Assembly: GCA_037893225.1 (NCBI GenBank)
Contig: JAZGUH010000360.1
Span: 1,116,001-1,180,000, forward strand
DNA from: Hippasteria phrygiana
Taxonomy: Eukaryota; Echinodermata; Asteroidea; Valvatida; Goniasteridae
Direction of reading: 5' to 3'
DNA: 64,000 bases
A model generated the notes under the pieces. The model had not been told where the DNA came from and searched no databases. It saw only the letters and a list, made by a program, of their open reading frames with translations. The position numbers were made by a program, and so were the translations under genes. This document shows, one piece after another, positions 51,175 through 63,910 of this stretch; positions within the stretch are counted from its first letter, which is position 1; every line of letters begins with the position of its first letter.

Positions 51175-54100
51175 TGAGTAAAGCAAGTCATACCCTAGGG
51201 AATTTGACAGGCATGGAGCAATAAATAGAAGGTAATATGCACACAGATGTTGGCCGGAAAGAAAATAAACATTGCGAGGTTTGAATTTTCTCCACAAGTT
51301 TTAACTCTAAGAAGCCGCCGATGATTGCAACATGTAGCGCCAGATCTAAGCTATCCATACATGTCAAAATTACTGTATTTGGTTGATATTTCATGCAATT
51401 ATGAATGAGTAAAGCAAGTCCATACCTCAAGGAATTTGACATGCATGGAGCAATAAATAGAAGGTAATATGCACACAGATGTTGGCCGGAAAGAAAATAA
51501 ACATTGCGAGGTTTGAATTTTCTCCACAAGTGTTAACTCTAAGAAGCCGCCGATAATTGCAACATGTAGCGCCAGATCTAAGCTATCCATACATGTCAAA
51601 ATTACTGAATTTGGTTGATATTTCATGCAATTATGAATGAGTAAAGCAAGTCCATACCCCAGGGAATTTGACATGCATGGAGCAATAAATAGACGGTAAC
51701 ATGTACACAGATGTTGGCCGGAAAGAAAATAAACATTGCGAGGTTTGAATTTTCTCCACAAGTTTTAACTCTAGGAAGCCGCCGATAATTGCAACATGTA
51801 GCGCCAGATCTAAGCTATCCATACATGTCAAAATTACTGAATTTGGTTGATATTTCATGCAATTATGAATGAGTAAAGCAAGTCCATACCCCAGGGAATT
51901 TGACATGCATGGAGCAATAAATAGACGGTAACATGTACACAGATGTTGGCCGGAAAGAAAATAAACATTGCGAGGTTTGAATTTTCTCCACAAGTTTTAA
52001 CTCTAGGAAGCCGCCGATGATTGCAACATGTAGCGCCAGATCTAAGCTATCCATACATGTCAAAATTACTGTATTTGGTTGATATTTAATGCAATTATGA
52101 ATGAGTAGAGCAAGTCCATACCCCAGGGAATTTGACATGCATGGAGCAATAAATAGACGGTAACATGCACACAGATGTTGGCCGGAAAGAAAATAAACAT
52201 TGCGAGGTTTGAATTTTCTCCACAAGTTTTAACTCTAAAAAGCCGCCGATAATTGCAACATGTAGCGCCAGATCCAAGCTATACATACATGTCAAAATTA
52301 CTGAATTTGGTTGATATTTCAAGCAATTATGAATGAGTAAAGCAAGTCATACCCTAGGGAATTTGATAGGCATGGAGCAATAAATAGAAGGTAATATGCA
52401 CACAGATGTTGGCCGGAAAGAAAATAAACATTGCGAGGTTTGAATTTTCTCCACAAGTGTTAACTCTAAGAAGCCGCCGATAATTGCAACATGTAGCGCC
52501 AGATCTAAGCTATCCATACATGTCAAAATTACTGAATTTGGTTGATATTTCATGCAATTATGAATGAGTAAAGCAAGTCCATACCCAAGGGAATTTGACA
52601 TGCATGGAGCAATAAATAGACGGTAACATGTACACAGATGTTGGCCGGAAAGAAAATAAACATTGCGAGGTTTGAATTTTCTCCACAAGTTTTAACTCTA
52701 GGAAGCCGCCGATAATTGCAACATGTAGCGCCAGATCTAAGCTATCCATACATGTCAAAATTACTGAATTTGGTTGATATTTCATGCAATTATGAATGAG
52801 TAAAGCAAGTCCATACCCCAGGGAATTTGACATGCATGGAGCAATAAATAGACGGTAACATGTACACAGATGTTGGCCGGAAAGAAAATAAACATTGCGA
52901 GGTTTGAATTTTCTCCACAAGTTTTAACTCTAGGAAGCCGCCGATGATTGCAACATGTAGCGCCATATCTAAGCTATCCATACATGTCAAAATTACTGTA
53001 TTTGGTTGATATTTAATGCAATTATGAATGAGTAGAGCAAGTCCATACCCCAGGGAATTTGACATGCATGGAGCAATAAATAGACGGTAACATGTACACA
53101 GATGTTGGCCGGAAAGAAAATAAACATTGCGAGGTTTGAATTTTCTCCACAAGTTTTAACTCTAGGAAGCCGCCGATGATTGCAACATGTAGCGCCAGAT
53201 CTAAGCTATCCATACATGTCAAAATTACTGTATTTGGTTGATATTTAATGCAATTATGAATGAGTAGAGCAAGTCCATACCCCAGGGAATTTGACAGGCA
53301 TGGAGCAATAAGTAGAAGGTAATATGCACACAGATGTTGGCCGGAAAGAAAATAAACATTGCGAGGTTTGAATTTTCTCCACAAGTTTTAACTCTAGGAA
53401 GCCGCCGATAATTGCAACATGTAGCGCCAGATCTAAGCTATCCATACATGTCAAAATTACTGAATTTGGTTGATATTTCATGCAATTATGAATGAGTAAA
53501 GCAAGTCATACCCTAGGGAATTTGACAGGCATGGAGCAATAAATAGAAGGTAATATGCACACAGATGTTGGCCGGAAAGAAAATAAACATTGCGAGGTTT
53601 GAATTTTCTCCACAAGTTTTAACTCTAAGAAGCCGCCGATGATTGCAACATGTAGCGCCAGATCTAAGCTATCCATACATGTCAAAATTACTGAATTTGG
53701 TTGATATTTCATGCAATTATGAATGAGTAAAGCAAGTCATACCCTAGGGAATTTGACAGGCATGGAGCAATAAATAGAAGGTAATATGCACACAGATGTT
53801 GGCCGGAAAGAAAATAAACATTGCGAGGTTTGAATTTTCTCCACAAGTTTTAACTCTAAGAAGCCGCCGATGATTGCAACATGTAGCGCCAGATCTAAGC
53901 TATCCATACATGTCAAAATTACTGTATTTGGTTGATATTTCATGCAATTATGAATGAGTAAAGCAAGTCCATACCTCAAGGAATTTGACATGCATGGAGC
54001 AATAAATAGAAGGTAATATGCACACAGATGTTGGCCGGAAAGAAAATAAACATTGCGAGGTTTGAATTTTCTCCACAAGTGTTAACTCTAAGAAGCCGCC

Positions 54101-56272
54101 GATAATTGCAACATGTAGCGCCAGATCTAAGCTATCCATACATGTCAAAATTACTGAATTTGGTTGATATTTCATGCAATTATGAATGAGTAAAGCAAGT
54201 CCATACCCCAGGGAATTTGACATGCATGGAGCAATAAATAGACGGTAACATGTACACAGATGTTGGCCGGAAAGAAAATAAACATTGCGAGGTTTGAATT
54301 TTCTCCACAAGTTTTAACTCTAGGAAGCCGCCGATAATTGCAACATGTAGCGCCAGATCTAAGCTATCCATACATGTCAAAATTACTGAATTTGGTTGAT
54401 ATTTCATGCAATTATGAATGAGTAAAGCAAGTCCATACCCCAGGGAATTTGACATGCATGGAGCAATAAATAGACGGTAACATGTACACAGATGTTGGCC
54501 GGAAAGAAAATAAACATTGCGAGGTTTGAATTTTCTCCACAAGTTTTAACTCTAGGAAGCCGCCGATGATTGCAACATGTAGCGCCAGATCTAAGCTATC
54601 CATACATGTCAAAATTACTGTATTTGGTTGATATTTAATGCAATTATGAATGAGTAGAGCAAGTCCATACCCCAGGGAATTTGACATGCATGGAGCAATA
54701 AATAGACGGTAACATGCACACAGATGTTGGCCGGAAAGAAAATAAACATTGCGAGGTTTGAATTTTCTCCACAAGTTTTAACTCTAAAAAGCCGCCGATA
54801 ATTGCAACATGTAGCGCCAGATCCAAGCTATACATACATGTCAAAATTACTGAATTTGGTTGATATTTCAAGCAATTATGAATGAGTAAAGCAAGTCATA
54901 CCCTAGGGAATTTGATAGGCATGGAGCAATAAATAGAAGGTAATATGCACACAGATGTTGGCCGGAAAGAAAATAAACATTGCGAGGTTTGAATTTTCTC
55001 CACAAGTGTTAACTCTAAGAAGCCGCCGATAATTGCAACATGTAGCGCCAGATCTAAGCTATCCATACATGTCAAAATGACTGAATTTGGTTGATATTTC
55101 ATGCAATTATGAATGAGTAAAGCAAGTCCATACCCAAGGGAATTTGACATGCATGGAGCAATAAATAGACGGTAACATGTACACAGATGTTGGCCGGAAA
55201 GAAAATAAACATTGCGAGGTTTGAATTTTCTCCACAAGTTTTAACTCTAGGAAGCCGCCGATAATTGCAACATGTAGCGCCAGATCTAAGCTATCCATAC
55301 ATGTCAAAATTACTGAATTTGGTTGATATTTCATGCAATTATGAATGAGTAAAGCAAGTCCATACCCCAGGGAATTTGACATGCATGGAGCAATAAATAG
55401 ACGGTAACATGTACACAGATGTTGGCCGGAAAGAAAATAAACATTGCGAGGTTTGAATTTTCTCCACAAGTTTTAACTCTAGGAAGCCGCCGATGATTGC
55501 AACATGTAGCGCCATATCTAAGCTATCCATACATGTCAAAATTACTGTATTTGGTTGATATTTAATGCAATTATGAATGAGTAGAGCAAGTCCATACCCC
55601 AGGGAATTTGACATGCATGGAGCAATAAATAGACGGTAACATGTACACAGATGTTGGCCGGAAAGAAAATAAACATTGCGAGGTTTGAATTTTCTCCACA
55701 AGTTTTAACTCTAGGAAGCCGCCGATGATTGCAACATGTAGCGCCAGATCTAAGCTATCCATACATGTCAAAATTACTGTATTTGGTTGATATTTAATGC
55801 AATTATGAATGAGTAGAGCAAGTCCATACCCCAGGGAATTTGACAGGCATGGAGCAATAAGTAGAAGGTAATATGCACACAGATGTTGGCCGGAAAGAAA
55901 ATAAACATTGCGAGTTTTGAATTTTCTCCACAAGTTTTAACTCTAGGAAGCCGCCGATAATTGCAACATGTAGCGCCAGATCTAAGCTATCCATACATGT
56001 CAAAATTACTGAATTTGGTTGATATTTCATGCAATTATGAATGAGTAAAGCAAGTCATACCCTAGGGAATTTGACAGGCATGGAGCAATAAATAGAAGGT
56101 AATATGCACACAGATGTTGGCCGGAAAGAAAATAAACATTGCGAGGTTTGAATTTTCTCCACAAGTTTTAACTCTAAGAAGCCGCCGATGATTGCAACAT
56201 GTAGCGCCAGATCTAAGCTATCCATACATGTCAAAATTACTGTATTTGGTTTATATTTCATGCAATTATGCA
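51175..56272 (+). repeat. 11-monomer tandem duplication, period 2549, with three private markers
   Basis: Units 51175-53723 and 53724-56272 share three changes clustered in one monomer: CTAAAAAG (52239 and 54788), CTATACATAC (52283 and 54832) and TTTCAAGC (52322 and 54871). None is in the R1 counterpart (30794-31025), so the mutations are younger than the R1/R2 split and older than this duplication. The second unit has a T to G at 55079 and a G to T at 55915 that the first lacks. Confidence 0.9.
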
Positions 56273-58353
56273 TGAGTAAAGCAAGTCATACCCTAGGGAA
56301 TTTGACAGGCATGGAGCAATAAGTAGAAGGTAATATGCACACAGATGTTGGCCGGAAAGAAAATAAACATTGCGAGTTTTGAATTTTCTCCACAAGTTTT
56401 AACTCTAGGAAGCCGCCGATAATTGCAACATGTAGCGCCAGATCTAAGCTATCCATACATGTCAAAATTACTGAATTTGGTTGATATTTCATGCAATTAT
56501 GAATGAGTAAAGCAAGTCATACCCTAGGGAATTTGACAGGCATGGAGCAATAAATAGAAGGTAATATGCACACAGATGTTGGCCGGAAAGAAAATAAACA
56601 TTGCGAGGTTTGAATTTTCTCCACAAGTTTTAACTCTAAGAAGCCGCCGATGATTGCAACATGTAGCGCCAGATCTAAGCTATCCATACATGTCAAAATT
56701 ACTGTATTTGGTTTATATTTCATGCAATTATGCATGAGTAAAGCAAGTCATACCCTAGGGAATTTGACAGGCATGGAGCAATAAATAGAAGGTAATATGC
56801 ACACACATGTTGGCCGGAAAGAAAATAAACATTGCGATGTTTGAATTTTCTCCACAAGTTTTAACTCTAAGAAGCCGCCGATAATTGCAACATGTAGCGC
56901 CAGATCTAAGCTATCCATACATGTCAAAATTACTGAATTTGGTTGATATTTCATGCAATTATGAATGAGTAAAGCAAGTCATACCCTAGGGAATTTGACA
57001 GGCATGGAGCAATAAATAGAAGGTAATATGCACACAGATGTTGGCCGGAAAGAAAATAAACATTGCGAGGTTTGAATTTTCTCCACAAGTGTTAACTCTA
57101 AGAAGCCGCCGATAATTGCAACATGTAGCGCCAGATCTAAGCTATCCATACATGTCAAAATTACTGAATTTGGTTGATATTTCATGCAATTATGAATGAG
57201 TAGAGCAAGTCCATACCCCAGGGAATTTGACATGCATGGAGCAATAAATAGACGGTAACATGTACACAGATGTTGGCCGGAAAGAAAATAAACATTGCGA
57301 GGTTTGAATTTTCTCCACAAGTTTTAACTCTAGGAAGCCGCCGATGATTGCAACATGTAGCGCCAGATCTAAGCTATCCATACATGTCAAAATTACTGTA
57401 TTTGGTTGATATTTAATGCAATTATGAATGAGTAGAGCAAGTCCATACCCCAGGGAATTTGACAGGCATGGAGCAATAAGTAGAAGGTAATATGCACACA
57501 GATGTTGGCCGGAAAGAAAATAAACATTGCGAGTTTTGAATTTTCTCCACAAGTTTTAACTCTAGGAAGCCGCCGATAATTGCAACATGTAGCGCCAGAT
57601 CTAAGCTATCCATACATGTCAAAATTACTGAATTTGGTTGATATTTCATGCAATTATGAATGAGTAAAGCAAGTCATACCCTAGGGAATTTGACAGGCAT
57701 GGAGCAATAAATAGAAGGTAATATGCACACAGATGTTGGCCGGAAAGAAAATAAACATTGCGAGGTTTGAATTTTCTCCACAAGTTTTAACTCTAAGAAG
57801 CCGCCGATGATTGCAACATGTAGCGCCAGATCTAAGCTATCCATACATGTCAAAATTACTGTATTTGGTTTATATTTCATGCAATTATGCATGAGTAAAG
57901 CAAGTCATACCCTAGGGAATTTGACAGGCATGGAGCAATAAATAGAAGGTAATATGCACACACATGTTGGCCGGAAAGAAAATAAACATTGCGATGTTTG
58001 AATTTTCTCCACAAGTTTTAACTCTAAGAAGCCGCCGATAATTGCAACATGTAGCGCCAGATCTAAGCTATCCATACATGTCAAAATTACTGAATTTGGT
58101 TGATATTTCATGCAATTATGAATGAGTAAAGCAAGTCATACCCTAGGGAATTTGACAGGCATGGAGCAATAAATAGAAGGTAATATGCACACAGATGTTG
58201 GCCGGAAAGAAAATAAACATTGCGAGGTTTGAATTTTCTCCACAAGTGTTAACTCTAAGAAGCCGCCGATAATTGCAACATGTAGCGCCAGATCTAAGCT
58301 ATCCATACATGTCAAAATTACTGAATTTGGTTGATATTTCATGCAATTATGAA
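56042..58353 (+). repeat. Overlapping 2-, 5- and 7-monomer repeats (462, 1157, 1619)
   Basis: The marker ATTATGCATGAG (A to C in GAATGAG) lies at the ends of monomers 56042, 56504, 57661 and 59748. CGAGTTTTG occurs at 55915, 56377 and 57534, and CGATGTTTG at 56838 and 57995. Spacing gives a dimer step of 462, a 5-mer step of 1157 (56504 to 57661, 56735 to 57892) and a 7-mer step of 1619 (55578 to 57197). The 56273 copy is a recombinant with a 231-base class A start joined to a class L middle. Confidence 0.8.
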
Positions 58354-61300
58354 TGAGTAAAGCAAGTCCATACCCCAGGGAATTTGACATGCATGGAGCA
58401 ATAAATAGAAGGTAATATGCACACAGATGTTGGCCGGAAAGAAAATAGACATTGCGAGGTTTGAATTTTCTCCACAAGTGTTAACTCTAAGAAGCCGCCG
58501 ATAATTGCAACATGTAGCGCCAGATCTAAGCTATCCATACATGTCAAAATTACTGAATTTGGTTGATATTTCATGCAATTATGAATGAGTAAAGCAAGTC
58601 CATACCCCAGGGAATTTGACATGCATGGAGCAATAAATAGACGGTAACATGTACACAGATGTTGGCCGGAAAGAAAATAAACATTGCGAGGTTTGAATTT
58701 TCTCCACAAGTTTTAACTCTAGGAAGCCGCCGATAATTGCAACATGTAGCGCCAGATCTAAGCTATCCATACATGTCAAAATTACTGAATTTGGTTGATA
58801 TTTCATGCAATTATGAATGAGTAAAGCAAGTCCATACCCCAGGGAATTTGACATGCATGGAGCAATAAATAGACGGTAACATGTACACAGATGTTGGCCG
58901 GAAAGAAAATAAACATTGCGAGGTTTGAATTTTCTCCACAAGTTTTAACTCTAGGAAGCCGCCGATGATTGCAACATGTAGCGCCAGATCTAAGCTATCC
59001 ATACATGTCAAAATTACTGTATTTGGTTGATATTTAATGCAATTATGAATGAGTAGAGCAAGTCCATACCCCAGGGAATTTGACATGCATGGAGCAATAA
59101 ATAGACGGTAACATGTACACAGATGTTGGCCGGAAAGATAATAAACATTGCGAGGTTTGAATTTTCTCCACAAGTTTTTTTACTCTAGGAAGCCGCCGAT
59201 GATTGCAACATGTAGCGCCAGATCTAAGCTATCCATACATGTCAAAATTACTGTATTTGGTTGATATTTAATGCAATTATGAATGAGTAGAGCAAGTCCA
59301 TACCCCAGGGAATTTGACAGGCATGGAGCAATAAGTAGAAGGTAATATGCACACAGATGTTGGCCGGAAAGAAAATAAACATTGCGAGGTTTGAATTTTC
59401 TCCACAAGTTTTAACTCTAGGAAGCCGCCGATGATTGCAACATGTAGCGCCAGATCTAAGCTATCCATACATGTCAAAATTACTGTATTTGGTTGATATT
59501 TAATGCAATTATGAATGAGTAGAGCAAGTCCATACCCCAGGGAATTTGACAGGCATGGAGCAATAAGTAGAAGGTAATATGCACACAGATGTTGGCCGGA
59601 AAGAAAATAAACATTGCGAGGTTTGAATTTTCTCCACAAGTTTTAACTCTAGGAAGCCGCCGATAATTGCAACATGTAGCGCCAGATCTAAGCTATCCAT
59701 ACATGTCAAAATTACTGAATTTTGTTGATATTTCATGCAATTATGAATGAGTAAAGCAAGTCATACCCTAGGGAATTTGACAGGCATGGAGCAATAAATA
59801 GAAGGTAATATGCACACAGATGTTGGCCGGAAAGAAAATAAACATTGCGAGGTTTGAATTTTCTCCACAAGTTTTAACTCTAAGAAGCCGCCGATGATTG
59901 CAACATGTAGCGCCAGATCTAAGCTATCCATACATGTCAAAATTACTGTATTTGGTTTATATTTCACGCAATTATGCATGAGTAAAGCAAGTCATACCCT
60001 AGGGAATTTGACAGGCATGGAGCAATAAATAGAAGGTAATATGCACACACATGTTGGCCGGAAAGAAAATAAACATTGCGAGGTTTGAATTTTCTCCACA
60101 AGTTTTAACTCTAAGAAGCCGCCGATAATTGCAACATGTAGCGCCAGATCTAAGCTATCCATACATGTCAAAATTACTGAATTTGGTTGATATTTCATGC
60201 AATTATGAATGAGTAAAGCAAGTCATACCCTAGGGAATTTGACAGGCATGGAGCAATAAATAGAAGGTAATATGCACACAGATGTTGGCCGGAAAGAAAA
60301 TAAACATTGCGAGGTTTGAATTTTCTCCACAAGTGTTAACTCTAAGAAGCCGCCGATAATTGCAACATGTAGCGCCAGATCTAAGCTATCCATACATGTC
60401 AAAATTACTGAATTTGGTTGATATTTCATGCAATTATGAATGAGTAAAGCAAGTCATACCCTAGGGAATTTGACAGGCATGGAGCAATAAATAGAAGGTA
60501 ATATGCACACAGATGTTGGCCGGAAAGAAAATAAACATTGCGAGGTTTGAATTTTCTCCACAAGTTTTAACTCTAAGAAGCCGCCGATGATTGCAACATG
60601 TAGCGCCAGATCTAAGCTATCCATACATGTCAAAATTACTGTATTTGGTTTATATTTCATGCAATTATGAATGAGTAAAGCAAGTCATACCCTAGGGAAT
60701 TTGACAGGCATGGAGCAATAAATAGAAGGTAATATGCACACACATGTTGGCCGGAAAGAAAATAAACATTGCGAGGTTTGAATTTTCTCCACAAGTTTTA
60801 ACTCTAAGAAGCCGCCGATAATTGCAACATGTAGCGCCAGATCTAAGCTATCCATACATGTCAAAATTACTGAATTTGGTTGATATTTCATGCAATTATA
60901 AATGAGTAAAGCAAGTCATACCCTAGGGAATTTGACAGGCATGGAGCAATAAACAGAAGGTAATATGCACACAGATGTTGGCCGGAAAGAAAATAAACAT
61001 TGCGAGGTTTGAATTTTCTCCACAAGTGTTAACTCTAAGAAGCCGCCGATAATTGCAACATGTAGCGCCAGATCTAAGCTATCCATACATGTCAAAATTA
61101 CTGAATTTGGTTGATATTTCATGCAATTATGAATTAGTAAAGCAAGTCCATACCCCAGGGAATTTGACATGCATGGAGCAATAAATAGAAGGTAATATGC
61201 ACACAGATGTTGGCCGGAAAGAAAATAAACATTGCGAGGTTTGAATTTTCTCCACAAGTTTTAACTCTAAGAAGCCGCCGGTGATTGCAACATGTAGCGC

Positions 61301-63910
61301 CAGATCTAAGCTATCCATACATGTCAAAATTACTGAATTTGGTTGATATTTCATGCAATTATGAATGAGTAAAGCAAGTCCATACCCCAGGGAATTTGAC
61401 ATGCATGGAGCAATAAATAGAAGGTAATATGCACACAGATGTTGGCCGGAAAGAAAATAGACATTGCGAGGTTTGAATTTTCTCCACAAGTGTTAACTCT
61501 AAGAAGCCGCCGATAATTGCAACATGTAGCGCCAGATCTAAGCTATCCATACATGTCAAAATTACTGAATTTGGTTGATATTTCATGCAATTATGAATGA
61601 GTAAAGCAAGTCATACCCTAGGGAATTTGACAGGCATGGAGCAATAAATAGAAGGTAATATGCACACAGATGTTGGCCGGAAAGAAAATAAACATTGCGA
61701 GGTTTGAATTTTCTCCACAAGTTTTAACTCTAAGAAGCCGCCGATGATTGCAACATGTAGCGCCAGATCTAAGCTATCCATACATGTCAAAATTACTGTA
61801 TTTGGTTTATATTTCATGCAATTATGAATGAGTAAAGCAAGTCATACCCTAGGGAATTTGACAGGCATGGAGCAATAAATAGAAGGTAATATGCACACAG
61901 ATGTTGGCCGGAAAGAAAATAAACATTGCGAGGTTTGAATTTTCTCCACAAGTTTTAACTCTAAGAAGCCGCCGATAATTGCAACATGTAGCGCCAGATC
62001 TAAGCTATCCATACATGTCAAAATTACTGAATTTGGTTGATATTTCATGCAATTATGAATTAGTAAAGCAAGTCCATACCCCAGGGAATTTGACATGCAT
62101 GGAGCAATAAATAGAAGGTAATATGCACACAGATGTTGGCCGGAAAGAAAATAAACATTGCGAGGTTTGAATTTTCTCCACAAGTGTTAACTCTAAGAAG
62201 CCGCCGATAATTGCAACATGTAGCGCCAGATCTAAGCTATCCATACATGTCAAAATTACTGTATTTGGTTTATATTTCATGCAATTATGAATGGGTAAAG
62301 CAAGTCATACCCTAGGGAATTTGACATGCATGGAGCAATAAATAGAAGGTAATATGCACACAGATGTTGGCCGGAAAGAAAATAAACATTGCGAGGTTTG
62401 AATTTTCTCCACAAGTTTTAACTCTAAGAAGCCGCCGGTGATTGCAACATGTAGCGCCAGATCTAAGCTATCCATACATGTCAAAATTACTGTATTTGGT
62501 TTATATTTCATGCAATTATGAATGAGTAAAGCAAGTCATACCCAAGGGAATTTGACAGGCATGGAGCAATAAATAGAAGGTAATATGCACACACATGTTG
62601 GCCGGAAAGAAAATAAACATTGCGAGGTTTGAATTTTCTCCACAAGTTTTAAGTCTAGGAAGCCGCCGATGATTGCAACATGTAGCGCCAGATCTAAGCT
62701 ATCCATACATGTCAAAATTACTGTATTTGGTTGATATTTAATGCAATTATGAATGAGTAGAGCAAGTCATACCCCAGGGAATTTGACAGGCATGGAGCAA
62801 TAAATAGAAGGTAATATGCACACAGATGTTGGCCGGAAAGAAAATAAACATTGCGAGGTTTGAATTTCCTCCACAAGTGTTAACTCCAAGAAGCCGCCGA
62901 TAATTGCAACATGTAGCGCCAGATCTAAGCTATCCATACATGTCAACATTACTGTATTTGGTTGATATTTAATGCAATTATGAATGAGTAGAGCAAGTCC
63001 ATACCCCAGGGAATTTGACAGGCATGGAGCAATAAGTAGAAGGTAATATGCACACAGATGTTGGCCGGAAAGAAAATAAACATTGCGAGGTTTGAATTTT
63101 CTCCACAAGTTTTAACTCTAAGAAGCCGCCGATGATTGCAACATGTAGCGCCAGATCTAAGCTATCCATACATGTCAAAATTACTGTATTTGGTTTATAT
63201 TTCATGCAATTATGAATGAGTAAAGCAAGTCATACCCTAGGGAATTTGACAGGCATGGAGCAATAAATAGAAGGTAATATGCACACAGATGTTGGCCGGA
63301 AAGAAAATAAACATTGCGAGGTTTGAATTTTCTCCACAAGTTTTAACTCTAAGAAGCCGCCGATAATTGCAACATGTAGCGCCAGATCTAAGCTATCCAT
63401 ACATGTCAAAATTACTGAATTTGGTTGATATTTCATGCAATTATGAATGAGTAAAGCAAGTCATACCCTAGGGAATTTGACAGGCATGGATCAATAAATA
63501 GAAGGTAATATGCACACAGATGTTGGCCGGAAAGAAAATAAACATTGCGAGGTTTGAATTTTCTCCACAAGTGTTAACTCTAAGAAGCCGCCGATAATTG
63601 CAACATGTAGCGCCAGATCTAAGCTATCCATACATGTCAAAATTACTGAATTTGGTTGATATTTCATGCAATTATGAATGAGTAAAGCAAGTCCATACCC
63701 CAGGGAATTTGACATGCATGGAGCAATAAATAGACGGTAACATGTACACAGATGTTGGCCGGAAAGAAAATAAACATTGCGAGGTTTGAATTTTCTCCAC
63801 AAGTTTTAACTCTAGGAAGCCGCCGATGATTGCAACATGTAGCGCCAGATCTAAGCTATCCATACATGTCAAAATTACTGTATTTGGTTGATATTTAATG
63901 CAATTATGAA
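56273..63910 (+). repeat. Right segment: 33 monomers, mixed classes
   Basis: This segment has no long match in constant register to one block. Part of it (60903-61365) carries the R1/R2 triplet AATTATAAATG (60900), AAACAG (60954) and GAATTAG (61135), so it includes a third R-like piece. GAATTAG also recurs at 62061. Class L monomers (AATAAGTAG) occur at 57480, 59335, 59567 and 63036. Private changes are frequent: 59139, 59723, 59967, 62294, 62653, 62887, 62947 and 63491. Confidence 0.72.
59050..59283 (+). repeat. Monomer with T-run expansion (234 bases)
   Basis: This class C copy has seven Ts at 59175-59181 followed by a single A (CAAGTTTTTTTACTC), where other copies read CAAGTTTTAACTC, a net gain of two bases. 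It also has an A to T at 59139 (AAAGATAATAAAC). It is followed by two AATAAGTAG monomers (59284-59515 and 59516-59747) that are near copies of each other, differing at p149, p202 and p218. Confidence 0.87.

Larger units (their letters stand above)
41906..56272 (+). repeat. Super-block R2 (62 monomers)
   Basis: This is the second R-type block. Shared markers with R1 in order are CCCTTGGG (43319), AATTATAAATG (43525), AAACAG (43579), GAATTAG (43760), CTATTCATAC (44636), class D (45186), CCCGAGGG (45635), GATAGGC (50049, 52367) and GCCATATC (50648, 52966). It contains two amplifications not found in R1, the 6-mer (1391) and the 11-mer (2549). The right edge is uncertain because the 11-mer copy grades into the mixed right segment. 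Confidence 0.77.

Noticed and set aside
59175..59181. T run as a transcription terminator
   Set aside because: It is a single-copy expansion of the TTTT present in most monomers, with no stem before it and no transcription unit around it.
14..63872. Many minus-strand open frames of 66-120 codons, repeating along the array
   Set aside because: They are a by-product of the monomer. The 113- and 120-codon frames open at TTG, not ATG, and run into the next monomer only where the extra C is present; in the 231-base form the same frame stops at TGA in the GTATGAC context. No frame crosses more than one junction, there is no ribosome site or intron signal, and base changes include stops and frame shifts without compensation.
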